Source: Azospirillaceae bacterium
Lineage (GTDB): Bacteria; Pseudomonadota; Alphaproteobacteria; Azospirillales; Azospirillaceae
Length of the DNA stretch: 64,000 bases
Assembly: GCA_035645145.1 (NCBI GenBank)
Contig: DASQNC010000016.1
Coordinates: forward strand, 62,001-126,000
Reading direction: 5' to 3'
Within the stretch, counting starts at the first letter, position 1; each line of letters begins with the position of its first letter. The notes beneath the pieces were generated by a model. It had not been told where the DNA came from, did no database searches, and was given only the letters and a program-made list of their open reading frames with translations. Both the position numbers and the translations under genes were made by a program. Positions 34,032 to 41,724 of this stretch are shown piece by piece.

Positions 34032-34531
34032 CGGCCCTGCGCCACACCCGCGCACCGGCGGACCAGGGCGGAAGCGGCGGGACCGAGGCCGTCGGACGCC
34101 TGCGCCTGGACAAGTGGTTGTGGCACGCCCGATTCCTGAAGACACGCAGCCAGGCGACCCGCTTTTGTGCGGAAACCCGCATCCGCAGCGGCGGCAGTGC
34201 CGAACTCAAGCCGAGCCACCCCGTGAAGCCGGGGGATGTGCTGACCTTCACGCTCGGGCGGCACGTGCGGGTGATCCGGGTGACGGCACTGGGCACCCGG
34301 CGCGGCCCGCCGGCCGAAGCGCGCGCACTCTACGAGGATCTGTCGCCGCCCTCCCCGGACACGGCCCTCCCCCGCGGCGGGGTGCCCATCGGAGTGGTCG
34401 AGGTCGCCGGGGACACGCAACAGGGCCCGGCCACCCTTGATGGCGCGGTTGGCGAAGGGACGGTGCATCGCCGCGCCCAAGCCGCCATTGACTTGGAGGG
34501 GGACGGGTTCCAGGCTCCCGACCAGAAATGA
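34028..34531 (+). CDS. S4-domain RNA-binding protein (Hsp15-like)
   Basis: 167 residues. TTG 34028 overlaps the helicase stop (TTGA); no ATG lies before the domain. The S4 domain spans ~24-85 (GRLRLDKWLWHARFLKTRSQATRFCA, with SGGSAELKPSHPVKPGDVLTF) as in Hsp15, which binds 50S subunits carrying nascent chains. The C-terminal 70 residues are Pro/Gly-rich. Translational coupling to the helicase suggests joint action on RNA or ribosomes. Confidence 0.87.
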   Translation: MTALRHTRAPADQGGSGGTEAVGRLRLDKWLWHARFLKTRSQATRFCAETRIRSGGSAELKPSHPVKPGDVLTFTLGRHVRVIRVTALGTRRGPPAEARALYEDLSPPSPDTALPRGGVPIGVVEVAGDTQQGPATLDGAVGEGTVHRRAQAAIDLEGDGFQAPDQK

Positions 34532-35013
34532 TCCGCATCCACGCAACCTGCGTCGCCGTCGAGGGACGTGCCGTGCTGCTCCGGGGCCCATCGGGCGTCG
34601 GCAAGTCCGACTTGGCCCTGCGCCTTCTGGACGGCGCTCCGGGTCGCGGCTCCCGGACGGACGCCGTCCTGGTGGCGGACGATCAGGTGGAACTGCACGC
34701 CGACGGCGGACGCCTGCTGGCCGCACCCCCCGCAGCCCTGGCCGGGCTGATTGAGGTGCGCGGGATCGGCATTGTGGAGCTGCCCTGGCACGCACCGGTT
34801 CCGGTGGGTCTTGTCGCCGACCTGGTGCCCCGGGACACGGTGGAGCGGATGCCCGAACCCTCCTGGACCGAAATGCTGGGGGTGCGGGTGCGCCACACCG
34901 CGCTCCACGCTTTCGATGCCTCCGCACCGGCCCGACTGCGGCTGTTGTTGACCGGCATCCCGGTCCGGCATCCTATGCAACTCGACAGTTCGACCGCTGC
35001 GTCCCGGCCATGA
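34528..35013 (+). CDS. hprK: HPr kinase/phosphorylase, short alphaproteobacterial form
   Basis: 161 residues, catalytic domain only, as usual in alphaproteobacteria (firmicute HprK is ~310). Walker A GPSGVGKS is at 20-27, and the family signature IEVRGIGIVELP at ~75-86. It phosphorylates or dephosphorylates a serine of HPr; the HPr encoded at 36428 keeps that serine. ATG 34528 overlaps the S4 stop and its own stop overlaps rapZ, so it sits in a translationally coupled string leading to the PTS genes. Confidence 0.92.
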   Translation: MIRIHATCVAVEGRAVLLRGPSGVGKSDLALRLLDGAPGRGSRTDAVLVADDQVELHADGGRLLAAPPAALAGLIEVRGIGIVELPWHAPVPVGLVADLVPRDTVERMPEPSWTEMLGVRVRHTALHAFDASAPARLRLLLTGIPVRHPMQLDSSTAASRP

Positions 35014-35915
35014 CCGACCCCCAACAGCCAGCCTCCGGGACCGCCCGCCAACGCGTGGTGATGATCACCGGCATGTCCGGCGCCGGCCTGTCCACGGCAT
35101 TGAAGGTGATGGAGGATCTGGGCTACGAGGCGGTGGACAACCTGCCCCTGTCCCTGGTCGGCACGCTGGTCGAGCAGACCGGCACGACCGGATCCCCCGT
35201 GGCGGTGGTGGTGGACAGCCGCAACCGCGCCTTCAATGCCGAGGCGCTGGAGGCGGTCGCGGACGCACTCCGCCGGGACCCGCGGCGGGACGTCCACCTG
35301 CTGTTCCTGGACTGCGCGGACGATGTGCTGCAGCGCCGGTTCACCGAAACCCGCCGGCGGCACCCGCTGGCGGTAGACCGGCCGGTCAGCGACGGCATCC
35401 AGCGCGAGCGCCGGATGATGGCCCGCCTGCGTGACGACGCCACACTGGTCCTGGACACCACGGGCCTTGCCATCCCCGACTTCCGGCGGATCCTGCAGGG
35501 GCACTACCGGCTGGATTCGCAACCCGGCCTGTTCGTGTTCGTGCAATCCTTCAGCTTCAAGCTCGGCCTGCCGCGCGATGCCGACCTGGTGCTGGACGTG
35601 CGCTTCCTGGCAAACCCGCACTGGGTGCCGGAACTGCGGCCGCTGACCGGCCTCAACCGCGAGGTCGCCGCCTATGTGGAAAGCGACTCCGGCTTCGCGA
35701 TCTTTTGGGAGCGGCTGACCGCCCTTCTGGAGCCTCTGCTTCCGCGCTATGCGCAGGAAGGGAAAAGCTATCTAACCATCGCCGTCGGCTGCACCGGCGG
35801 GCGGCACCGGTCGGTCTACACGGCCGAGCGGATCCGCGCATGGCTGGCCGACCAGGGTTTCAGGACGGGCCTGACCCACCGGGATATGGAGCGCGGTGGC
35901 GCAAGAAAGGGCTGA
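35010..35915 (+). CDS. rapZ: RapZ-family nucleotide-binding protein with altered P-loop
   Basis: 301 residues, full length for RapZ/YvcJ. The N-terminal P-loop reads GMSGAGLST (21-29): the Walker A lysine is Leu 27. Other family blocks are intact: LGYEAVDNLPLSL, VVVDSRNRAF, LFLDC, and the C-terminal RapZ domain with FGLPRDADLVLDVRFL-like sequence, VAVGCTGGRHRSV and the DPR-type end. In E. coli RapZ binds GlmZ/GlmY small RNAs and controls GlmS; elsewhere RapZ proteins bind and hydrolyse nucleotides. Between hprK and the EIIA gene it follows the standard alphaproteobacterial order. Loss of the lysine makes nucleotide hydrolysis doubtful. Confidence 0.93.
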   Translation: MTDPQQPASGTARQRVVMITGMSGAGLSTALKVMEDLGYEAVDNLPLSLVGTLVEQTGTTGSPVAVVVDSRNRAFNAEALEAVADALRRDPRRDVHLLFLDCADDVLQRRFTETRRRHPLAVDRPVSDGIQRERRMMARLRDDATLVLDTTGLAIPDFRRILQGHYRLDSQPGLFVFVQSFSFKLGLPRDADLVLDVRFLANPHWVPELRPLTGLNREVAAYVESDSGFAIFWERLTALLEPLLPRYAQEGKSYLTIAVGCTGGRHRSVYTAERIRAWLADQGFRTGLTHRDMERGGARKG

Positions 35916-35921
35916 GGAGGC

Positions 35922-36029
35922 ATGGTGTCCGTACAGAAGGCAATCGGCCAAGGGACATCCGGCCAAGGGGTGTCCAGCCACGGGCGGGCAAGCCTCGGCG
36001 AACCAAGACAGTGGATGGCGATTTCATGA
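35922..36029 (+). CDS. possible 35-codon leader ORF coupled to EIIA
   Basis: ATG 35922 follows the perfect AGGAGG at 35915-35920 by one base; GTG 35925 (spacing 4) is a better-placed start. The frame stays open for 35 codons and its TGA (36027-36029) overlaps the EIIA start in an ATGA. The EIIA ATG has no ribosome binding site of its own, so ribosomes finishing this ORF could restart there. The peptide (MVSVQKAIGQG..., ending WMAIS) is Gly/Ser-rich with a GQGTSGQGVS near-repeat and matches nothing I know. It could simply be a coupling leader. Confidence 0.35.
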   Translation: MVSVQKAIGQGTSGQGVSSHGRASLGEPRQWMAIS

Positions 36030-36424
36030 TCGGCATGGTTCTGGTCACGCATGGGCGTCTGGCGGAGGAGTTCATCGCCGCGCTCGAACATGTGGTGGGC
36101 GAGCAGGAGCGCGTGCGCGCCATATGCATCGGCCCGAACGACGACATGGAGGCGCGCCGGGCCGAGATCGTCGCGGCGGTGGGCGCGGTGGACGGCGGGA
36201 AGGGCGTCGTGCTGTTGACCGACATGTTCGGCGGCACCCCATCGAACCTGGCGATCAGCGTCATGAGCAAAGGCAAGGTCGAGGTGATCGCCGGGGTCAA
36301 TCTGCCCATGCTGATCAAGCTGGCCAGCGTGCGCCGTACCGAAACGCTGGCGAACGCCGTCGGTGCGGCCCGCGATGCGGGGCAGAAATACATCGCTGTC
36401 GCCTCGGCCCTGCTGGACGGCTGA
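36026..36424 (+). CDS. PTS EIIA component, mannose-family (regulatory)
   Basis: 132 residues, EIIA-Man fold without an EIIB part. The phosphorylatable His is residue 9 (VLVTHGRLAEEF); family blocks LLTDMFGGTPSNLAIS and VIAGVNLPMLIKLAS are present. With HPr and EI downstream and no EIIB/EIIC gene in sight, it is the terminal phosphate acceptor of a regulatory phosphorelay. In other alphaproteobacteria this EIIA controls kinases, transporters or RapZ-linked processes. Its start overlaps the small ORF at 35922. Confidence 0.92.
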   Translation: MIGMVLVTHGRLAEEFIAALEHVVGEQERVRAICIGPNDDMEARRAEIVAAVGAVDGGKGVVLLTDMFGGTPSNLAISVMSKGKVEVIAGVNLPMLIKLASVRRTETLANAVGAARDAGQKYIAVASALLDG

Positions 36425-36427
36425 TCC

Positions 36428-36730
36428 ATGGATTTCGACAACCAAGCCCCGCCCGGACCGGTGGACGCCGAGGCGACGGTCGTGATCACCAACCGCCGCG
36501 GCCTGCATGCGCGCGCGGCGGCCAAGTTCGTCAAGCTGGCGGCCCAGTTCGATGCCACGGTGGACGTGCTGAAGGGCGAGACCCGGGTCTACGGCCAGTC
36601 CATCATGGGCCTGATGATGCTGGCGGCCGGTCCGGGGACCGAGCTGCGCCTGGAAGCCAAGGGCGCACAGGCGCAAGCCGCCATCGAAGCGCTGGCCGAT
36701 CTGGTCGGGCGCAAGTTCGATGAAGACTGA
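36428..36730 (+). CDS. ptsH: phosphocarrier protein HPr
   Basis: 100 residues with an N-terminal extension of ~14 residues before the HPr fold. EI phosphorylates His 27 in NRRGLHARAA, and HprK acts on Ser 58 in GQSIMGLMMLAA; the spacing of 31 between them is the same as His15/Ser46 in standard HPr. It shuttles phosphate from EI (36720) to EIIA (36026). The gene starts 3 bp after EIIA and overlaps EI by 11 bp. Confidence 0.94.
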   Translation: MDFDNQAPPGPVDAEATVVITNRRGLHARAAAKFVKLAAQFDATVDVLKGETRVYGQSIMGLMMLAAGPGTELRLEAKGAQAQAAIEALADLVGRKFDED

Positions 36731-38537
36731 CGCCAAATCCGAGGACGGCCCCACCGGGACGGGGACCGGCGGGGAGGCGCCGCCGGTCCGGGAACGCGTC
36801 CTGCGCGGCCACGGGGTGAGCCCCGGCATCGCCATCGGTCCGGCCCACGTGGTGGACGCCGGCCGGCTGCCGGTGCCGGAATACGCGATCCCCGCCGCCG
36901 CCGTGGACCAGGAACGCGCCCGCTTCGCCGAGGCGGTCACCAAGGGCCGCCGGCAGCTCAAGAAGCTGAAGACCAAGGCGGGGCAGTTGCCCGAGGCCGC
37001 GGCCGAGGAGATCGGCTTCCTGCTCGACGCGCACATGGCGATGCTGAGCGACTCCCGCCTGGTGCGCGGGGTGGACCGGCGCATCGCCACCGACCTGATC
37101 AACGCCGAGGCCGCCGTCCAGGCCGAAATCGCGAGCATCGTCAAAACCTTCCAGACGATGGACGACCCGTACCTGGCCGCCCGCATGGCCGATGTGCGCG
37201 AGGTCGGAAACCGCCTGATCCGCAACCTGTTGAAGCACCCCTTCAAGGCGTTCTCGGCCCTGCCCGAGGGCACGGTGATCCTGGCCGAGGAGCTGACGCC
37301 GGCGGACACCGCCCTGCTCGACCCGCGCATCATCCGCGGCTTCGCGGCGGTGCTGGGCGGGGCCGAGGGGCACACCGCGATCATGGCGCGGTCGCTGAAC
37401 CTGCCGGCCGCCCTGGGCGTGGCGGGCCTGCTCCAGGGTGTGCAGCCGGGCGGCATGGTGGTGGTGGACGGCGTCAGCGGTCACGTGGTCCTGAACGCCA
37501 CCGACGCGACGGTGGCCGCCTACCGCGAACGTCAGGAGGAATTGGCCCGCGAACGCCAAGCCCTGCGGCGGCTGGTGAAGCTCCCCGCCGTCAGCCGCGA
37601 CGGTGTGGAGGTGACGCTCCAGGCCAACCTGGAACTCCCGCGCGACGTGGACGCGGCGGCCAGGCACGGGGCCCAGGGTATCGGCCTGCTGCGCACCGAA
37701 TTCATGTTCATGAACCGGTCCGACATCCCGGACGAGGAGGAGCAGTACCGGATCCTGCGCGACGTGGTGATGGGGATGGGCGGCCGTCCGGTGACCGCGC
37801 GCACGTTGGACGTGGGTGGCGAGAAGCTGGCCGCGGCATTGGAGGGGGCCTACCCCGAGCCGGCCAACCCGGCCCTCAGCCTGCGGGCCATCCGTCTGGG
37901 CCTGCGCGAGCCGTGGCTGCTGGAAGCGCAGTTGGCGGCCATGGTGCGCGCCGCCGCGCACGGGCCGTTGCGCATCCTGCTGCCGATGATCTGCAACGTG
38001 TCCGAGGTGCAGCGCGTGCGCGAGATGCTGGCGACCGTCATGCGCCGGCTGAAACGACGCAATGGCGTGCGGCTGCCGGAGACGCCCCCGCCGCTGGGCA
38101 TCATGATCGAGATTCCGGGCGCCGCCCTGGCGGCGGACGCGTTGGCCCGGGTCAGCGACTTCTTCGCCATCGGCACCAACGACCTGACCCAATACACGCT
38201 GGCCATCGACCGCGCGGACGAACAGGTGGCCGCCCTCTACGACCCGCTGCACCCGGCGGTGCTGCGCCTGATCCAGTTCAGTTGCGAGGCGGCGTTGAGG
38301 GCCCGCATCCCCGTCAGCGTGTGCGGCGAGATCGCGGGCGATCCGCGCTTCACCGCACTGCTTTTGGGGCTGGGCGTGCGCGACCTGTCGATGTCGCCGT
38401 CGCGGATCGGCGAAGTGAAGCGCCGCCTGCGCAACATGGACGTGCTGGAGGCCACCCGCCGCGCCCGCGTCATCATGGACCAATCGGACAGCGGCCGGAT
38501 CGCGGCCCTGCTGGACGACTTCAACGGTCTGGCCTGA
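36720..38537 (+). CDS. PTS enzyme I (no GAF domain)
   Basis: 605 residues. N-terminal swivelling domain with the PEP-utiliser His motif GGAEGHTAIMARSLN (phospho-His 218), then the PEP-binding barrel with GIGLLRTEFMFM, a mid-domain ARTLDVGG, FAIGTNDLTQYTLAIDR and the catalytic Cys region IPVSVCGEIAGDP. It lacks the N-terminal GAF domain of PtsP, so PEP phosphorylation here is probably not glutamine-gated; it may be called ptsI or ptsP depending on source. The start overlaps HPr by 11 bp, completing hprK-rapZ-EIIA-HPr-EI. Confidence 0.94.
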   Translation: MKTDAKSEDGPTGTGTGGEAPPVRERVLRGHGVSPGIAIGPAHVVDAGRLPVPEYAIPAAAVDQERARFAEAVTKGRRQLKKLKTKAGQLPEAAAEEIGFLLDAHMAMLSDSRLVRGVDRRIATDLINAEAAVQAEIASIVKTFQTMDDPYLAARMADVREVGNRLIRNLLKHPFKAFSALPEGTVILAEELTPADTALLDPRIIRGFAAVLGGAEGHTAIMARSLNLPAALGVAGLLQGVQPGGMVVVDGVSGHVVLNATDATVAAYRERQEELARERQALRRLVKLPAVSRDGVEVTLQANLELPRDVDAAARHGAQGIGLLRTEFMFMNRSDIPDEEEQYRILRDVVMGMGGRPVTARTLDVGGEKLAAALEGAYPEPANPALSLRAIRLGLREPWLLEAQLAAMVRAAAHGPLRILLPMICNVSEVQRVREMLATVMRRLKRRNGVRLPETPPPLGIMIEIPGAALAADALARVSDFFAIGTNDLTQYTLAIDRADEQVAALYDPLHPAVLRLIQFSCEAALRARIPVSVCGEIAGDPRFTALLLGLGVRDLSMSPSRIGEVKRRLRNMDVLEATRRARVIMDQSDSGRIAALLDDFNGLA

Positions 38538-38562
38538 ACGTTCCCGCCGGGACTTGGCGGTC

Positions 38563-39096
38563 ATGGCCGTCTTCTTCACCAGCGACACGCATTTCGGCCA
38601 CGCCGGCGCGATCCCCCGCTTCCGCCGCCCGTTTGCAAGCGTGGCGGAGATGGATGCGGCGATGACCGAACGCTGGAACGCGACGGTCGGCCCCACGGAT
38701 GTGGTCTGGCATCTGGGCGACTTCGCCGTCCGCCGCCCGGCGGCGGCGATGGCGGACATCCTCGGGCGGCTGAACGGCGTCAAGCACCTGATCGGCGGCA
38801 ACAACGACGGCGCGGACACGCGGAGCCTCGGCGGCTGGGCCAGTGTGCGCGACTATGTGGAAGTCGAGGTGGACGGTGTGCGCCTGGTGCTGTGCCACTA
38901 CGCGCTGCGCACCTGGAACGGCCAGTACAGGGGGGCGTGGAACCTGCACGGCCACAGCCACGGCCAACTCAAGCCCATGACCCGCCAGCGCGACATGGGC
39001 GTGGACGTGTGGGACTTCCGCCCGGTGACGGTGGCCGAACTGACCCGGCCGCGGCGGCCGGTGCGGCAGCCCGGACGAGCCGGATCCCGGACCTGA
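38563..39096 (+). CDS. metallophosphoesterase-family protein
   Basis: 177 residues; ATG 38563 is used (TTG 38554 also possible). Calcineurin-like phosphoesterase: SDTHFGH (metal-binding D-x-H at ~8-10), VWHLGDFAV (GD), IGGNNDGADT where the usual GNHD is GNND, CHYAL, and NLHGHSHGQLKP (GHxH). Related small proteins are called phosphoesterases of unknown substrate. The Asn in place of the catalytic-site His may lower activity. It follows EI by 25 bp, though no functional link to the PTS is known. Confidence 0.84.
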   Translation: MAVFFTSDTHFGHAGAIPRFRRPFASVAEMDAAMTERWNATVGPTDVVWHLGDFAVRRPAAAMADILGRLNGVKHLIGGNNDGADTRSLGGWASVRDYVEVEVDGVRLVLCHYALRTWNGQYRGAWNLHGHSHGQLKPMTRQRDMGVDVWDFRPVTVAELTRPRRPVRQPGRAGSRT

Positions 39097-39115
39097 GCCG
39101 GAATCCGGCCGCCAA

Positions 39116-39147
39116 CCCTTTACACCGGCAGCCCTTTACGCCGGCAG
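39116..39147. repeat. 16-bp tandem repeat spanning the thiolase stop
   Basis: CCCTTTACACCGGCAG (39116-39131) is followed directly by CCCTTTACGCCGGCAG (39132-39147), one mismatch. The thiolase stop (TAA, minus strand) lies in the second copy, so the gene's last codons and stop have been duplicated. Confidence 0.9.
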
Positions 39148-40326
39148 CACCTCCAGCAGCCCGGCGGCACCCATGCCGCCGCCGACGCACATGGTCACGA
39201 CCGCGTACCTCGCCTTGCGCCGGCGCCCTTCGACCAGGGCGTGCCCGATCAGGCGGGCCGCCGACATGCCGTAGGGATGGCCGATGGAGATGGCACCGCC
39301 GTTGACGTTCAGCTTGTCGTTCGGGATGCCCAGCCGGTCGCGGCAATAGAGCACCTGGACCGCGAAGGCCTCGTTCAGCTCCCACAGGTCGATGTTGTCC
39401 ACCGTCAGGCTGTTCCGCTTCAACAGCTTCGGCACGGCGAAGACGGGACCGATGCCCATCTCGTCCGGTTCGCATCCGGCCACGGCCAGGCTGCGGAAGA
39501 TGCCCAGCGGCTTCAGCCCCCGGCGCTCCGCCTCGTCCTCGCGCATGACCACGCAGGCCGACGCCCCGTCCGAAAGCTGCGATGCATTGCCGGCCGTGAT
39601 GGTGAAGCCGTCGCCCCGGACGGGCTTCAACTTGGCCAACCCCTCGGGCGTGGTGTCGGGGCGGTTGCCCTCGTCGCGGGCCAGGGTCACCGGCTCTTCC
39701 AGGACGGCCCCGGTTTCCCTGTTCTCCACCAGCTTGGTGGTGGAGACCGGCACGATTTCGTCGTCGAAGCGGCCGGCCTCCTGGGCCGCGGCCGTGCGCC
39801 GCTGGCTTTGCAGGCCATAGGCGTCCTGGGCGTCGCGATTGATGCCGTAGCGCTTCGCCACGGTCTCGGCCGTGTCGATCATGGGCATGTAGATGTCGGA
39901 CTTGTTGGCCTTGAGCCACGGATCCACCGCCCGGTACAGGTTGCGGTGCTCGTTCTGCACCAGGCTGATGCTTTCGACCCCGCCTGCGACCGCGATCGGC
40001 ACGCCTTCGTGCATGACGTGGTAGGCGGCCAGCGCGATGGCCTGCATGCCCGAGCTGCACTGGCGGTCGATGGTGGTCCCGGCCACCGTGACCGGCAGGC
40101 CGGCCCGGATGGCCGATTGGCGGGCGACGTTCAGGCCGGCCGTGCCCTCCTGCATGGCGCAGCCCAGCACCACGTCCTCGACCTCGGCCGGATCGACACG
40201 GGCGCGTTCGACCGCGGTGCGGATCACATGGCCGGCCAATTCCTGGGCGGAGGTGTTGTTGAACGCGCCGCGGTAGGCCCGCCCGATCGGCGTACGCGCG
40301 GTGGACACGATGACGGCCCGGTGCAT
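39136..40326 (-). CDS. thiolase family acetyl-CoA acyltransferase
   Basis: 396 residues; ATG 40326 is favoured over ATG 40332 because GGGGAGG is then 7 bases away. Thiolase signatures: acyl-enzyme Cys in [12 protein letters not shown] (~86-97), the NEAFAVQ motif in LWELNEAFA, His in [16 protein letters not shown] and the second Cys in [12 protein letters not shown]. It cleaves 3-ketoacyl-CoA or condenses two acyl-CoAs. The VESIS and long ISxPxx sequence resemble FadA/fatty-acid thiolases more than PhaA, but this is not certain. It is alone on its strand, 5.9 kb from the hydroxyacyl-CoA dehydrogenase at 46.2 kb. Confidence 0.93.
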   Translation of the reverse strand: MHRAVIVSTARTPIGRAYRGAFNNTSAQELAGHVIRTAVERARVDPAEVEDVVLGCAMQEGTAGLNVARQSAIRAGLPVTVAGTTIDRQCSSGMQAIALAAYHVMHEGVPIAVAGGVESISLVQNEHRNLYRAVDPWLKANKSDIYMPMIDTAETVAKRYGINRDAQDAYGLQSQRRTAAAQEAGRFDDEIVPVSTTKLVENRETGAVLEEPVTLARDEGNRPDTTPEGLAKLKPVRGDGFTITAGNASQLSDGASACVVMREDEAERRGLKPLGIFRSLAVAGCEPDEMGIGPVFAVPKLLKRNSLTVDNIDLWELNEAFAVQVLYCRDRLGIPNDKLNVNGGAISIGHPYGMSAARLIGHALVEGRRRKARYAVVTMCVGGGMGAAGLLEVLPA

Positions 40327-40569
40327 CGGCATTCCTCCCCATTTCTTCTTGGCGTTCCGATTTTGGCACATGCCCGCGATCGGGACGCAAGCGCGCGTTC
40401 GGGCCGGGGCCGTCCGCCGGTCCGAACGCGCGGCCTGCGCAGGATGCCGCCGCTCCGAACGTAACAGAAGGCTGACGCGCCTTCGTGACGCCTCGGGTCC
40501 CGCTGGCGGCCGTCCTATATTGGGGCGGCACGGTTCACCTCCCGCGCCCGTGCATGGGAAAGGTCCGCG

Positions 40570-41724
40570 ATGACGATGAAGCGCATGGCTTTGGGCTTGG
40601 CCGCGGTCCTGGCGATCCTGGTGGCGGCCGGGTGGTGGTACGCGGACGTGCGGGCCCAAACCGAAACGCCGCCCGACACCGTGGCCGTGCGCATCGGTGA
40701 CATCGAACGCACCGTGACGGCCCAGGGCAAGGTCGAGCCGTTGGAGTCCGTCGATGTGGGCACCCAGGTCTCGGGCCTGGTCGAGCGCATCCTTGTGCAA
40801 CCGGGCGACCCGGTGAAGGCCGGGACGTTGCTGGCCGTGATCGATCCCACGGTCTACAAGGCCCAGGTCGCCGCCGACCGTGCCACCCTGCTGGGGTTGG
40901 AGGCGCAGCTTGTCGAGCGCCGCGCGATGCTGACGCTGGCGGAGAAGCAGCAGAAACGGAACGCCGAACTCTTTAAGGCGAACGCCGCCAGCCGCGAGCT
41001 GCTGGACAGCAGCATGGCCGAAGCCGAGGCCGCCAAGGCCCGGGTGGCCGTCCTGGAGGCGGAGATCGGCAAGGCCCGCTCCACCCTGGCCGCGAACGAG
41101 GCCAACCTCAGCTACACCGAGATCCGGGCGCCCATGGACGGCACGGTGATGTCCCTGTCCGCGCGTCGCGGGCAGACGATCAACGCCCGGCAGTCGGCCC
41201 CGACCATCCTTCAGATCGCGAACCTGGAAGCCATGATGGTCAAGGCGCAGGTGTCGGAGGCCGACGTCGGCAAGCTGCGGCCGGGGATGGAGGTGTACTT
41301 CACCACGCTGGGCAATCCCGGCCGGCGCTGGACCGGCAAGCTGCGCCAAATCCTGCCCACGCCCGAAGTGGTCAACGATGTCGTCCTCTACCACGCCCTG
41401 TTCGAGGTGGAGAACGCCGACCGCCGCCTGATGCCGCAGATGACGGCCCAGGTCTTCTTCGTCCTGGACCGGGCCGAAGGGGTGCCGATCCTGCCGGTGT
41501 CCGCATTGAAGCCCGATCCGGGCGGCAACCGCCATACGGTCCAGGTCGTCGACGGCGACGGCCCCGGAACCCGCACGGGCACGACCCGCACGGTCCGGGT
41601 GGGCATCCAGGACCGGGTGAACGCCCAGATCGCCGAAGGGCTGGCGCCGGGCGACCGGGTGGTCGCGGGGTTCGGCGCCACCGCCAGGGGCGGACCGCGC
41701 GACCGGGGGCCGGGCCGATCATGA
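40570..41724 (+). CDS. macA: MacA-like periplasmic adaptor (HlyD/RND family)
   Basis: 384 residues, single N-terminal membrane helix ([17 protein letters not shown]) and a periplasmic adaptor: barrel-sandwich half [20 protein letters not shown] (~46-65), a coiled-coil hairpin (~85-165, [23 protein letters not shown]), the second half [22 protein letters not shown] (~180-201) and beta-barrel residues. It links MacB in the inner membrane to the outer-membrane channel at 43760. Its stop overlaps macB (ATGA). The cargo of the pump (macrolide, peptide, siderophore or lipid) cannot be told. Confidence 0.9.
   Translation: MTMKRMALGLAAVLAILVAAGWWYADVRAQTETPPDTVAVRIGDIERTVTAQGKVEPLESVDVGTQVSGLVERILVQPGDPVKAGTLLAVIDPTVYKAQVAADRATLLGLEAQLVERRAMLTLAEKQQKRNAELFKANAASRELLDSSMAEAEAAKARVAVLEAEIGKARSTLAANEANLSYTEIRAPMDGTVMSLSARRGQTINARQSAPTILQIANLEAMMVKAQVSEADVGKLRPGMEVYFTTLGNPGRRWTGKLRQILPTPEVVNDVVLYHALFEVENADRRLMPQMTAQVFFVLDRAEGVPILPVSALKPDPGGNRHTVQVVDGDGPGTRTGTTRTVRVGIQDRVNAQIAEGLAPGDRVVAGFGATARGGPRDRGPGRS

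Noticed and set aside
31371-34145. 924-codon minus-strand frame opposite the Suv3-like helicase
   Set aside because: Composition typical of a shadow frame in GC-rich DNA; the sense frame has Walker and helicase motifs.
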